A stretch of DNA of 64,000 nt from Lachnospiraceae bacterium C1.1. Lineage in GTDB: Bacteria > Bacillota > Clostridia > Lachnospirales > Lachnospiraceae. Shown in pieces: positions 1-8,235 of the stretch (position 1 is its first letter; every line of letters begins with the position of its first letter). A model generated the notes under the pieces. That model worked only from the letters and a program-made list of their open reading frames with translations. It had not been told where the DNA came from and made no database searches. Location of the stretch: NCBI GenBank assembly GCA_030434875.1, contig JAUISW010000001.1:186001-250000 (forward strand). The letters are read 5' to 3'. A program made the translations under genes and the position numbers.

Positions 1-15
1 TATACAATCTATCTT

Positions 16-60
16 ATAATTAAAAGCGTGTATCTGTAGGAGATACACGCTTTTAATTAT
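16..60. terminator. Perfect 20-bp stem hairpin upstream of ftsH
   Basis: Arms 16-35 and 41-60 are exact reverse complements around a 5-nt loop (GTAGG). The 3' arm carries a TTTTAATTAT tail. It probably terminates the gene lying left of the window. It ends 24 bases before the ftsH start, so it could also sit in the ftsH leader. Confidence 0.7.
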
Positions 61-84
61 AGATAAAAAGGCAGGTTAAGGATA

Positions 85-2241
85 TTGAACGAAAAAAATA
101 ATGGAAATAATAATAACAACAACGGAAAAAGTCCGAAGAACCGTCAGACGCTTGTTATTATGATAATTGCCACTATTGTGACATTGCTTTGCATGAATTT
201 GCTAAGCTCAGTGGTAACAAGCTCAACAACTGAGGAGATCAGCTACAGCCAGTTTTTGAATATGGTTGAGGAAGGGCTGGTCGATGAGGTTGAGATCGAC
301 AGTGACAGGATCATAATTTATCCAAAGAGCTCAGGTTCAGAACAGAGTATTGGAGGAATTGGAATATCGCCTCTGAGAAAAACCTATTATACAGGTGTTA
401 TAAACGATATTCACCTTGTAGAGAGATTAAAGGCTGCAGGAGTCAATTTCAAGGGAGAAGTACCGGATATTTCTGCGACACTTCTCTTAATATTCTTAAA
501 CTACATACTTCCGATAATTGTAGTATTTATAATTCTTCATCTTGCTACAAGACGTATTGGCGGCGGCTCAGGCGGAATAATGGGCGTCGGAAAGAGTAAT
601 GCAAAAGTATACGTACAGAAAGAAACCGGTGTTACTTTTAAGGACGTTGCCGGACAGGATGAAGCTAAGGAATCGCTGCAGGAAGTTGTTGATTTCCTGC
701 ATAATCCCGGAAAATATGTAAAGATTGGTGCAAGACTTCCGAAGGGTGCTCTTCTTGTAGGACCTCCCGGAACAGGTAAGACCCTTCTTGCAAAGGCAGT
801 TGCCGGAGAGGCACATGTTCCCTTCTTCTCACTTGCCGGTTCTGATTTCGTAGAGATGTTTGTAGGTGTCGGAGCATCAAGAGTAAGAGACCTCTTCAGA
901 GAGGCTGATAAGAATGCGCCATGTATTATCTTTATTGATGAGATTGATGCGATAGGTAAATCAAGAGATTCAAGATATGGTGGAGGAAATGACGAGAGAG
1001 AGCAGACACTAAACCAGCTTCTTGCAGAAATGGATGGCTTTGATTCATCTAAGGGTATTCTTATCCTTGGAGCTACAAACAGACCAGAAACTCTTGATAA
1101 GGCACTTCTGAGACCGGGACGTTTTGACAGACGTATAATCGTTGATAAACCGGATCTTAAGGGAAGAGTTGAGACACTCAAAGTTCATGCCAAAGATGTC
1201 AAGATGGATGAGAGCGTTGATTTTGATGCAGTAGCTCTTGCAACCAGCGGTGCAGTAGGTTCAGATCTTGCAAATATGGTCAATGAAGCTGCAATCAATG
1301 CTGTAAAGGCAAACAGAGAGTTTGTTAATCAGAAGGATCTTCTGGATGCAGTTGAAGTAGTTCTTGTCGGCAAAGAGAAGAAAGACAGGATAATGAGCCA
1401 GAAGGAAAGAAAGATAGTATCTTATCATGAGATAGGACACGCGCTTGTATCTGCTCTTCAGAAAAACAGTGAGCCTATACAGAAGATTACTATCATACCG
1501 AGAACAATGGGTGCGTTAGGATATGTAATGAATGTGCCTGAGGAAGAAAAATATCTGGAGAGCAAGGATGAGCTTCATGATATGATCGTTTCCCTGGTAG
1601 GTGGACGTGCTGCTGAAGAAATTGTCTTTGACACAGTAACAACAGGCGCTGCAAATGATATTGAAAAAGCAACAAGTCTTGCAAAGAATATGGTTACACG
1701 TTACGGAATGAGCGAGCGTTTTGGACTCATGGGACTTGCAAGGGTTGAGGATCAGTACCTTAGCGGAAGAACTGTAATGGACTGCTCAGATGAGACTGTA
1801 GCAGGTGTTGATGAAGAAGTTGCAAAGATTCTGAGAGAGGCTTATGAAGAGGCTAAGGGACTCTTGAGTGAAAACCGTGAGCTTTTAGATAAACTTGCAG
1901 GATTTCTTATTGAAAAGGAGACGATCACCGGTAAGGAATTCATGAAGATCTTCCGAGCTGAAAAGGGTATAGAAGAACCGGAAGAAAGTGAAGAGGAGAA
2001 AAAAGCAGAGACAGCTAATGATGATAAAGCCGGCGCAGTTGAGACAAGCCAGCATATAAATCTTACAGCAGATGACTCTGCAGAAGAAAAGAAAGCTCCT
2101 GAACTTCAGCAAAATAACTCGCCCTGGGGATTTAATCCGAACACTATACCGTCTGCAGGTGATAATAAGACTGCAGAGGACAGCACAGATTCAAAATCTG
2201 AAGATAAAGATAATAGACCGGGAACAGGCAGTGTTTTATAA
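85..2241 (+). CDS. ftsH: ATP-dependent zinc metalloprotease FtsH
   Basis: Membrane-anchored AAA+ protease that degrades misassembled membrane proteins and unstable regulators. Visible in order: an Asn-rich run (residues 6-13), TM1 about 22-44, an extracytoplasmic loop, TM2 about 132-153, Walker A GPPGTGKT at 226-233, Walker B IIFIDEIDAIG at 281-291, an SRH region with RPGRFDR, and the zinc site HEIGH at 448-452. At 718 residues it exceeds the usual 600-650. The excess is an acidic Glu/Ser/Asp-rich tail after about residue 630. The start is TTG at 85 with a TAAGG ribosome site just upstream; no ATG fits better. It stands alone, bounded by hairpins on both sides. Confidence 0.97.
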   Translation: MNEKNNGNNNNNNGKSPKNRQTLVIMIIATIVTLLCMNLLSSVVTSSTTEEISYSQFLNMVEEGLVDEVEIDSDRIIIYPKSSGSEQSIGGIGISPLRKTYYTGVINDIHLVERLKAAGVNFKGEVPDISATLLLIFLNYILPIIVVFIILHLATRRIGGGSGGIMGVGKSNAKVYVQKETGVTFKDVAGQDEAKESLQEVVDFLHNPGKYVKIGARLPKGALLVGPPGTGKTLLAKAVAGEAHVPFFSLAGSDFVEMFVGVGASRVRDLFREADKNAPCIIFIDEIDAIGKSRDSRYGGGNDEREQTLNQLLAEMDGFDSSKGILILGATNRPETLDKALLRPGRFDRRIIVDKPDLKGRVETLKVHAKDVKMDESVDFDAVALATSGAVGSDLANMVNEAAINAVKANREFVNQKDLLDAVEVVLVGKEKKDRIMSQKERKIVSYHEIGHALVSALQKNSEPIQKITIIPRTMGALGYVMNVPEEEKYLESKDELHDMIVSLVGGRAAEEIVFDTVTTGAANDIEKATSLAKNMVTRYGMSERFGLMGLARVEDQYLSGRTVMDCSDETVAGVDEEVAKILREAYEEAKGLLSENRELLDKLAGFLIEKETITGKEFMKIFRAEKGIEEPEESEEEKKAETANDDKAGAVETSQHINLTADDSAEEKKAPELQQNNSPWGFNPNTIPSAGDNKTAEDSTDSKSEDKDNRPGTGSVL

Positions 2242-2252
2242 ATGAAAGGTAA

Positions 2253-2289
2253 AACCCCCGTCCAAGCTTGAAAAAGCAGGGCGGGGGTT
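2253..2289 (+). terminator. GC-rich hairpin between ftsH and rnhA
   Basis: Arms 2253-2263 and 2279-2289 form an 11-bp stem (AACCCCCGTCC with GGGCGGGGGTT, one G-U). The following TTATTGAATAATT is only weakly U-rich, so termination would be partial. The 3' arm GGCGGGGG is also the only purine-rich stretch before the rnhA start 11 nt later, so the hairpin might mask that ribosome site. Confidence 0.6.
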
Positions 2290-2300
2290 ATTGAATAATT

Positions 2301-2948
2301 ATGGCAAAAAAGAAGATTTATGTAGTACGTAAGGGACGTAAACCGGGATTTTATGACAGTTGGGCAGAATGCCAGAAAAATGTCACGGGCTTTAAGGGAG
2401 CAGAGTTTAAGTCCTTTTTGACTATGGCTGATGCAGAAGCATATATGAACGATGAAAGAGCCAGCGTTGATGATCTTGACAGCTCTAAGCCTTTTGCTTT
2501 TGTAGATGGTTCATTTAATAAGCCTGAAGGAAGATATGGCTGGGGCGGCTTTCTGGTCGAGAACGGTAAAAGACATATTATAGCAGGTCATGGAGAAGAC
2601 CCTGAGCTTGCATCAGTATGGAATATAGCAGGAGAACTTATGGGTGCTTCGGAAGCTATGAAAAAAGCTGAAGAACTTGGTTTAAGTGAAATTTCGATCC
2701 TTTATGATTATGTGGGAATTGAAGAATGGGCAAAGGAAAATTTTAAGACCAACGGGAAAAAATATGTTGAGGACTATGTATCTCTTTATAAGAAAACGTT
2801 AGATAAGGTCGATATTAAATTTGTGAAGGTCAAGGGACACTCCGGTATTGAAGGAAATGAAGATGCCGATGCCATTGCCAGATTCGAGGCAGGAGTATCA
2901 ATAGAAGAAAAACACAGAAAAATATTGGAAAAATATAATCTGATATAA
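2301..2948 (+). CDS. rnhA: Ribonuclease H with N-terminal viroplasmin domain
   Basis: Cleaves the RNA strand of RNA-DNA hybrids. Residues 1-50 form a caulimovirus viroplasmin-like hybrid-binding domain (KIYVVRKGRKPGFYDSW, then a F-x-S-F-x-T-x-x-x-A-x-x-Y pattern). Residues 64-205 are the RNase H1 fold with acidic residues D69 (FVDGS), E112 (GELMGA), D136 (LYDY) and D190 (NEDADAIA). The 215-residue length fits this bacterial subfamily. The ATG at 2301 has no separate Shine-Dalgarno other than the G-rich arm of the preceding hairpin. It is followed by a bidirectional terminator. Confidence 0.93.
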   Translation: MAKKKIYVVRKGRKPGFYDSWAECQKNVTGFKGAEFKSFLTMADAEAYMNDERASVDDLDSSKPFAFVDGSFNKPEGRYGWGGFLVENGKRHIIAGHGEDPELASVWNIAGELMGASEAMKKAEELGLSEISILYDYVGIEEWAKENFKTNGKKYVEDYVSLYKKTLDKVDIKFVKVKGHSGIEGNEDADAIARFEAGVSIEEKHRKILEKYNLI

Positions 2949-2983
2949 AAAAAGCTTTCCGCTTTTATTGCGGAAAGCTTTTT
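2949..2983. terminator. Bidirectional intrinsic terminator
   Basis: Perfect 14-bp stem (2949-2962 with 2970-2983, AAAAAGCTTTCCGC) with a 7-nt loop. A-run on one side and T-run on the other serve the convergent rnhA (+) and ECF S-component (-) genes. Confidence 0.93.
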
Positions 2984-2996
2984 GCTTAAGAAGTTA

Positions 2997-3632
2997 TTAT
3001 GCCTGTTTTCTGAATACTTTGTAGAGCGTTTGAGAAAGCGCTGTTGCTACGAGGCAGCATACGATAGCTTCGATTGCACCCTGTGTTCCTACAAATGCAA
3101 AAACAAATGTAAGAGGATTGGATACTCCTAAAGCATCTACAAAGCCCTGGATAACAGGTGCATTATAGAAGAACAGTACTAATGAACCCATGAAGAGCAG
3201 AGTATTAAGCAAAGGACAAGCAAGGCTTGATACAAAGAATGAAAATTTAGATGCAGGCTTGATAGCGTGAAGGCTCTTAAAAATAAGACCTGTAAGAAAA
3301 CCTTCAAGGCAGCGTGCAACTATTGTCATGCAGAAAAATCCGAAAATATTAATGCTTATAAGTGAAGCAAACGCTCCGGAAAATCCGTTTATGAATGAAG
3401 TAATTCCGAAGGCTGTTCCACAAACTGCACCACCAAGGGGGCCAAGCATGATTGCGGCTATTGATACCGGAATTGTAAGTAATGTTATGGACAGACCCGG
3501 TGTCTTAAAATATCCGAGGGGCGTCATGGCCATAACGAGTGTGATGGCAACCATAAGTGCAAGCTCTACCATGTACTTCGTTCTTGCCTGCGCATTTTCT
3601 GCTGCGCTGTTTACTACTGCTGTTGATCTCAT
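2997..3632 (-). CDS. ECF transporter S component (substrate-binding membrane subunit)
   Basis: Polytopic membrane protein of 211 residues with about six hydrophobic segments. It resembles the S component that gives substrate specificity to energy-coupling-factor vitamin transporters and docks with a shared EcfA/A'/T module encoded elsewhere. The N-terminal half has the TPLGYFKTPG and LGPLGGAVCGTAFG segments typical of the pantothenate/riboflavin-like S-component superfamily. The substrate cannot be read from sequence; pantothenate, riboflavin or another vitamin are possible. ATG start at 3632 with GGGAGG seven bases upstream. It is monocistronic, with its own promoter about 270 bases upstream and therefore a long leader. 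Confidence 0.85.
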   Translation of the reverse strand: MRSTAVVNSAAENAQARTKYMVELALMVAITLVMAMTPLGYFKTPGLSITLLTIPVSIAAIMLGPLGGAVCGTAFGITSFINGFSGAFASLISINIFGFFCMTIVARCLEGFLTGLIFKSLHAIKPASKFSFFVSSLACPLLNTLLFMGSLVLFFYNAPVIQGFVDALGVSNPLTFVFAFVGTQGAIEAIVCCLVATALSQTLYKVFRKQA

Positions 3633-3900
3633 TGTTTCCTCCCTTTCCGGTCATGCGGCATAATTTACCTGCATGCCAAAAACATTAAATAAATAATTTG
3701 AACGCAAGGGATTTCATCAGATTTGAATAAGAATTGTAATTAGGGGTGTTTTTAATCGAATTTAGACGCAAAAATCTTATTAACAATTATTTAAGTAGCC
3801 GCCGCACGAGGTCAGCCCTTACCTGTTTCATAATATTTTTGTGTTTATTTGATCTATCTTTTCTGATGCATCTTCATCCCAATGAATAACGCTCAAGCGA

Positions 3901-3929
3901 ATAGTATCATGAAATTCGAAAATATGCAA
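3901..3929 (-). promoter_or_regulatory. Promoter for the ECF S component gene
   Basis: On the minus strand: -35 TTGCAT (3924-3929), 17-nt spacer, -10 TACTAT (3901-3906) preceded by TGA (extended -10). It predicts a start near 3894 and a leader of roughly 260 nt. Confidence 0.65.
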
Positions 3930-3940
3930 TAGTAAGATAC

Positions 3941-3969
3941 TTGAAAGCGTTTCTTTTAAAAGATAATAT
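3941..3969 (+). promoter_or_regulatory. Promoter for uvrC
   Basis: -35 TTGAAA (3941-3946), 17-nt spacer, -10 TAATAT (3964-3969). The predicted start is about 36 bases before the uvrC ATG. Confidence 0.65.
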
Positions 3970-4011
3970 TGTTTATATAGATAATAGCTTAAAAAGATTG
4001 AGAGAAAAAAT

Positions 4012-5907
4012 ATGGAATTTGATATAGAAGAAAATCTTGCAAAACTGCCTAAGAAGCCGGGAGTTTATATAATGCATGCCTCCGACGATGAGATCATTTA
4101 TGTCGGAAAGGCGGTTAATCTTTTCAACAGGGTACATTCTTATTTCAGAAATACAAAGAAAAGCCCAAAGATTCAGAAGATGGTGACACATATCAACTAT
4201 TTTGAGTATATAATCACCGACTCGGAGCTCGAGGCACTGGTACTGGAAAGTAATCTTATAAAAAAGCATCGTCCGCGTTATAATACAATGCTTAAGGATG
4301 ATAAGAGCTATCCATACATAAAAGTAACAATAAATGAGGACTATCCGAGAATACTTTTTTCAAGAAAGCCGCAGGGAGATACCGGGATTGGCCGGTCGAA
4401 GGCAAAATTCTTCGGTCCTTATACCTCAGCATGGGCGGTACGTGACACGATAGAACTGATAAATAAAATCTATCGTCTAAGAACCTGCAATCGCGTCCTT
4501 CCGAGAGATGTTGATAAAATGAGACCTTGTCTTAATTATCATATTAATATGTGCCAGGGTCCATGTAAAAGCGGAGCTGTTGACCGGGAAGAATACAGAA
4601 AGTCGGTGGATGGTGCAGTCGATTTTCTAAATGGTAATTACAAGCCGATACTTGATATGCTTGAGGATCGCATGATGAAAGCTTCCGATGAAATGCGATA
4701 TGAAGATGCTGCATCCTGGAGGGATCTCTTAAATTCTGTTAAGGCTGTTGCGCAGAAACAGAAAATAACGGCTGCTTCAGATGCCCAGGACAGGGATGTT
4801 ATAGCCTCCTACGCCGAGGGAGAGGATGCAGTCGTGCAGATATTCTTTGTAAGGAATGGACGTCTTGTCGGAAGAGACCACCATTATATGACAGGTGTGG
4901 CTGACAGAACAACTGCAGATATTCAGAACAGTTTTATAAAACAGTTTTATGCCGGAACACCTTTTATACCAAGAGAGATCATGGTAGAAGCTGAACTGGA
5001 GGATATGGCGGTCATAGAGGAATGGTTAAGTAAAAAAAGAGGCGGAAGGGTCAGTCTTTTGGTGCCGAAAAGAGGTATGAAGGAAAGGCTTGTAAAACTT
5101 GCAAAGAAGAACGCTGAACTTATCCTTTCAACTGACATGGAAAAACTAAAGAAAGACAACGAGAGAACGATCGGCGCAGCTCAGGAACTGGCAGATCTGA
5201 TAGGAATAGAGAATGCCAGAAGGATTGAGTCTTATGATATTTCCAATATCAGTGGATTTGAATCTGTTGGATCAATGGTAGTTTTTGAAAATGGGAGGGC
5301 AAAAAAATCAGATTACAGGAAATTCAGAATAAAGGGAGTTGAAGGTCCGAATGATTATGCAAGCATGGAGGAAGTGCTTACAAGACGCTTTGAGAGACTT
5401 TTGAAATCGACTGAGAACGAAGAAGTGGATGATGATGCGGTAATCGGAGATTCATTTTCAAATTTCCCGGATCTTATTCTGATGGACGGAGGCAAGGGAC
5501 AGGTTAATATTGCGCTTGATGTACTCGCAAAGCTGAATCTGGATATCCCTGTAGCCGGTATGGTTAAGGATGATACTCATTCCACCAGAGGAATATATTA
5601 TGAAAATATTGAGCAGCCAATAGATACACATTCAGAGAGTTTCAGGCTTGTTACAAGGATTCAGGATGAGACACATCGTTTTGCGATAACCTATCACAGA
5701 TCTTTACATGCAAAAGGTCAGCTTCATTCGCTCTTAGATGATATTCAGGGGATAGGAGAGACCAGGAGAAAGGCATTGATGAAGGCATTTGGAAGTATCG
5801 AGGCAATAAGAGAGGCGGAAGAGAAGGAACTTGCAGAGGTTGATGGAATGAATGCAAGGGCTGCAGAGGCTGTGTATGAGTTCTTTCATAAAGAGAAAGA
5901 TCGATGA
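4012..5907 (+). CDS. uvrC: Excinuclease ABC subunit C
   Basis: Dual-incision nuclease of nucleotide excision repair. It acts on the UvrB-DNA complex and cuts on both sides of the lesion. Order: GIY-YIG domain (GVYIM at 17-21, YVGKA at 30-34), the CxxC-type cysteines in the linker, a UVR coiled coil about 205-240 that contacts UvrB, the RNase H-like 5' nuclease from about 400 (SYDISNISG, then DGGKGQ), and tandem HhH motifs at about 575-625. The 631-residue length is normal. ATG with a weak GAGAG site 8 bases upstream. It appears monocistronic. Confidence 0.97.
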   Translation: MEFDIEENLAKLPKKPGVYIMHASDDEIIYVGKAVNLFNRVHSYFRNTKKSPKIQKMVTHINYFEYIITDSELEALVLESNLIKKHRPRYNTMLKDDKSYPYIKVTINEDYPRILFSRKPQGDTGIGRSKAKFFGPYTSAWAVRDTIELINKIYRLRTCNRVLPRDVDKMRPCLNYHINMCQGPCKSGAVDREEYRKSVDGAVDFLNGNYKPILDMLEDRMMKASDEMRYEDAASWRDLLNSVKAVAQKQKITAASDAQDRDVIASYAEGEDAVVQIFFVRNGRLVGRDHHYMTGVADRTTADIQNSFIKQFYAGTPFIPREIMVEAELEDMAVIEEWLSKKRGGRVSLLVPKRGMKERLVKLAKKNAELILSTDMEKLKKDNERTIGAAQELADLIGIENARRIESYDISNISGFESVGSMVVFENGRAKKSDYRKFRIKGVEGPNDYASMEEVLTRRFERLLKSTENEEVDDDAVIGDSFSNFPDLILMDGGKGQVNIALDVLAKLNLDIPVAGMVKDDTHSTRGIYYENIEQPIDTHSESFRLVTRIQDETHRFAITYHRSLHAKGQLHSLLDDIQGIGETRRKALMKAFGSIEAIREAEEKELAEVDGMNARAAEAVYEFFHKEKDR

Positions 5908-6063
5908 TTTAAGGTAGTTAAAGAAATCTCTCACATCTGAGTATTGAATGCGTAGGTGGGGAATATCATTGACATTGCAGGAAATTGTTTTACAACAGAA
6001 ACATTTTAAGGCGGATTACAGCTTAAGTTTATAACTTTTAGAAGTTTTTTAGAACTCGTTCAC

Positions 6064-6079
6064 GAAATGTATACATTTC
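6064..6079. promoter_or_regulatory. Perfect 16-bp palindrome, possible operator
   Basis: GAAATGTATACATTTC is its own reverse complement. It lies 10 bases upstream of the -35 of the promoter at 6090-6117, an arrangement typical of a dimeric regulator site. The regulator is unknown. Confidence 0.5.
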
Positions 6080-6089
6080 ATTCTGATTT

Positions 6090-6117
6090 TTGTCACAAGA
6101 GATTGTTATTATATATT
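6090..6117 (+). promoter_or_regulatory. Promoter for candidate small transcript
   Basis: -35 TTGTCA (6090-6095), 16-nt spacer, -10 TATATT (6112-6117). The predicted start is near 6124. Confidence 0.6.
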
Positions 6118-6123
6118 CATAGA

Positions 6124-6240
6124 GCGGTGATGAACGAACCCCACACACTCGTACATCAAAGTAACCCGCCTATAAAATTTAACGAACTTCTTTTTCATAC
6201 TCAGCCAGCATAGGTAACTATGCTGGCTACCTCCCTTTTA
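6124..6240 (+). ncRNA. Candidate small RNA or mRNA for a 27-residue peptide
   Basis: Predicted transcript of about 115 nt between the promoter at 6090-6117 and an 11-bp perfect hairpin with a GUAA tetraloop (6203-6228) followed by CCTCCCTTTT. Within it, GCGG (6124-6127) can pair with CCGC (6166-6169) and GATG with CATC, suggesting a folded 5' domain. It also holds a short frame, ATG at 6130 to TAG at 6211-6213 (27 codons, beginning MNEPHTLVHQ), with no clear ribosome site. I do not recognise it as 6S, SRP, tmRNA or RNase P RNA. Confidence 0.35.
6203..6228 (+). terminator. 11-bp hairpin with GUAA tetraloop
   Basis: Arms 6203-6213 and 6218-6228 (AGCCAGCATAG and its complement) with a GNRA loop. 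The T-tract is weak and displaced (CTCCCTTTT), so it may be a stable 3' end rather than a strong terminator. Confidence 0.5.
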
Positions 6241-6259
6241 AAGGCAAATTCAAAAACTC

Positions 6260-6288
6260 TTCACATATCAAATTAAAGATGTTACAAT
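6260..6288 (+). promoter_or_regulatory. Promoter for the hprK operon
   Basis: -35 TTCACA (6260-6265), 17-nt spacer, -10 TACAAT (6283-6288). It drives hprK and probably the tightly spaced genes up to the lipid kinase. Confidence 0.7.
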
Positions 6289-6347
6289 AATAAGAATGAT
6301 AACTTGGGGTTATTATGCGTTAAAAATATTATGACGGAGGTATTTAT

Positions 6348-7280
6348 ATGGCAACGGTTGCGTTGAAGAGCTTCATTGAGAAGATGGAACTCGTTAATCT
6401 TACACCGGAAATAGATATAGAGAAGGCTGTTATCGGTTCACCTGAGATTAACAGACCCGCGCTGCAGCTTACCGGCTTTTTTGAGCATTTTGATACGGGA
6501 AGAGTCGAGATAATCGGATTTGTAGAATATTCCTATATGCAGCAGATGGATGAAGAAAAACGAGAAGAGATATATTCAAGATTACTGGATCCTTCGGTTC
6601 CGGCTTTTATTTTCTGCAGAGATTTAGAGCCGGATGAGACATTTATGAAGCATGCACTCAATAATGGTGTACCGGTTTTGAAAACTTCAAAATCCACATC
6701 AGACTGTATGGCACAGATCATTAGATGGCTGAATGCAAAGCTTGCACCGTGTATTTCAATTCACGGAGTTCTTGTAGATGTTGATGGTGAAGGTGTTCTT
6801 ATAACAGGTGAGAGCGGAATCGGAAAAAGTGAGGCAGCTCTGGAACTTATAAAAAGAGGACATCGTCTCATATCTGATGACGTAGTTGAGATCAGAAAGG
6901 TTTCTGATGATTCACTTATCGGATCCGCACCGGATATCACAAAGCATTTTATCGAACTTAGAGGAATCGGAATCGTTGATGTTAAGGCTCTTTTTGGTGC
7001 CATAAGTGTTAAGGATTCAGAGGAAATAAGTCTTGTTATCAAACTTGAAGACTGGGACAGAGAGAAAGAATATGACAGACTTGGTCTTGAAGAAGAATAC
7101 ACAGAATATCTCGGCGTAAAACTGGTATGTCACTCAATACCGATAAGACCGGGACGAAATCTTGCAATAATATGTGAAACTGCTGCTATTAATTACAGGC
7201 AGAAAAAGATGGGATATAATGCCGCTAAGGAATTATATAAGAGAGTACAGGAAAATTTGGCTAAAAGAAACGAGGAGTAA
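6348..7280 (+). CDS. hprK: HPr kinase/phosphorylase
   Basis: Bifunctional enzyme that phosphorylates HPr and Crh on Ser46 and removes the phosphate again. It is the sensor of Gram-positive catabolite repression. It has the N-terminal domain, then HGVLVDV, Walker A GESGIGKS at 154-161, the RGHRLISDD segment and the RGIGIVDV signature, in normal order and length (310 residues). ATG with GGAGG 10 bases upstream. It leads an operon in which the Crh-like gene at 10978 is a likely substrate, and the window holds two further proteins with the same serine motif. Confidence 0.96.
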   Translation: MATVALKSFIEKMELVNLTPEIDIEKAVIGSPEINRPALQLTGFFEHFDTGRVEIIGFVEYSYMQQMDEEKREEIYSRLLDPSVPAFIFCRDLEPDETFMKHALNNGVPVLKTSKSTSDCMAQIIRWLNAKLAPCISIHGVLVDVDGEGVLITGESGIGKSEAALELIKRGHRLISDDVVEIRKVSDDSLIGSAPDITKHFIELRGIGIVDVKALFGAISVKDSEEISLVIKLEDWDREKEYDRLGLEEEYTEYLGVKLVCHSIPIRPGRNLAIICETAAINYRQKKMGYNAAKELYKRVQENLAKRNEE

Positions 7281-7285
7281 AAGTA

Positions 7286-8224
7286 ATGAAAGAGTTTGCA
7301 ATCGGAGTTGATGTGGGGGGGACATCGGTAAAAATGGGGCTTTTCACCTATAAGGGTGAATTAAAGGAAAAATGGAGCATTCCTACTAATGTATCGGATG
7401 ATGGTAAACGTATAATTCCGGATATAGCAGCGTCCATAAAAAAGAAAATGGCAGAAAGAAATCTTACGGAAGCTGATATTGAGGGTGTAGGAATCGGTCT
7501 TCCCGGTCCGGTTGATGATTCAGGAGTAATACGTAAGGCAGTTAATCTTCATTGGAACAAAACATTTAATGTTGCAGGACAGCTTTCGGATCTCCTTGAC
7601 GGAATGAAAGTAAAGGCAGGAAATGATGCAAATGTTGCAGCATTGGGTGAGTGCTGGGCAGGAAGCGGAAAAGGTTACAATGATCTTGTAATGGTAACAC
7701 TCGGAACAGGTATAGGTGGAGGCGTTATCATTAATGGCAAGATCCTCGCCGGAGATACAGGTGCTGCCGGAGAAATCGGTCATATACATGTGAATGACGA
7801 TGAAGAAGTAAAGTGCAACTGCGGAAACTGCGGTTGTCTTGAGCAGTATGCGTCTGCAACCGGTATAGTACGTCTTCTCGAGAGAGAGCTTGAAGCTTCC
7901 AATGATGACAGTGTTATGAGAACAAAGAAGCATACTGCAAAAGATGTATGGGATGCCGTAGAAGAGGGTGATGCTCTTGCAATCCGTGTTGCCGAAAAAT
8001 TTGGAGCATATCTCGGGAAGGCTCTTGCAGGAATCGCAGCAGTACTCAATCCGGAGCTTATAGTTATCGGAGGAGGTGTTAGTCTTTCGGGTGATGTGAT
8101 AATGCCTTTCATCGAGAATAATTTTAAGAAAACTGTATTTCATGCGAGTCGCGAAACAAAGTTTACAAGGGCAGAACTTGGAAATGACGGGGGAATTTAT
8201 GGAGCAGCAAAGCTTGTGCTCTGA
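7286..8224 (+). CDS. glcK: ROK-family glucokinase
   Basis: Phosphorylates glucose to glucose-6-phosphate in the cytosol with ATP. N-terminal DVGGTSVKMGLF phosphate loop, the GLPGPVD region, NDANVAALGE sugar-binding segment, GTGIGGG loop, and the ROK zinc cluster CNCGNCGC at 177-184 preceded by GHIHV. The 312-residue length is typical. It starts 5 bases after hprK, with GAGGAG inside the end of hprK. Glucokinase beside hprK ties sugar entry by a non-PTS route to the HPr-Ser-P regulatory system. Confidence 0.94.
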   Translation: MKEFAIGVDVGGTSVKMGLFTYKGELKEKWSIPTNVSDDGKRIIPDIAASIKKKMAERNLTEADIEGVGIGLPGPVDDSGVIRKAVNLHWNKTFNVAGQLSDLLDGMKVKAGNDANVAALGECWAGSGKGYNDLVMVTLGTGIGGGVIINGKILAGDTGAAGEIGHIHVNDDEEVKCNCGNCGCLEQYASATGIVRLLERELEASNDDSVMRTKKHTAKDVWDAVEEGDALAIRVAEKFGAYLGKALAGIAAVLNPELIVIGGGVSLSGDVIMPFIENNFKKTVFHASRETKFTRAELGNDGGIYGAAKLVL

Positions 8225-8235
8225 TCAATTAGTCT

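Larger units (their letters stand above)
3633..4011. other. Divergent intergenic region, ECF S gene / uvrC
   Basis: Holds two promoters: one for the minus-strand ECF gene (3901-3929) and one for uvrC (3941-3969). The ECF leader of about 260 nt contains a GC-rich island at 3795-3826 with a short open frame of 14 codons on the minus strand (3787-3831, beginning MKQVRADLVRR, no visible ribosome site). I compared it by eye with TPP, FMN, cobalamin, THF and preQ1 riboswitch signatures and none fits. Confidence 0.6.
5908..6347. other. 440-bp intergenic region, uvrC to hprK
   Basis: Contains no gene of normal size. From left to right: a perfect 16-bp palindrome (6064-6079), a strong promoter (6090-6117), a candidate short transcript ending at a GUAA-loop hairpin (6203-6228), and the hprK promoter (6260-6288). 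The part before 6060 shows nothing convincing; one TTGACA at about 5969 lacks a good -10. Confidence 0.7.

Noticed and set aside
537..1181. 214-codon open frame antisense to ftsH
   Set aside because: Low-complexity Ser/Pro-rich translation, no ribosome site, wholly inside the conserved AAA domain; a shadow of ftsH codon use.
3328..3663. 111-codon plus-strand frame opposite the ECF S component
   Set aside because: It mirrors the membrane-protein gene, which has a proper promoter, ribosome site and terminator; the opposite frame has none.
5908..6060. TTGACA at about 5969 as a second promoter
   Set aside because: No acceptable -10 at 16-18 bases; the promoter at 6090-6117 is better placed for the candidate transcript.
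7520..8143. 207-codon open frame antisense to glcK
   Set aside because: Entirely within a clear ROK kinase gene, no start signal and no recognisable domain.
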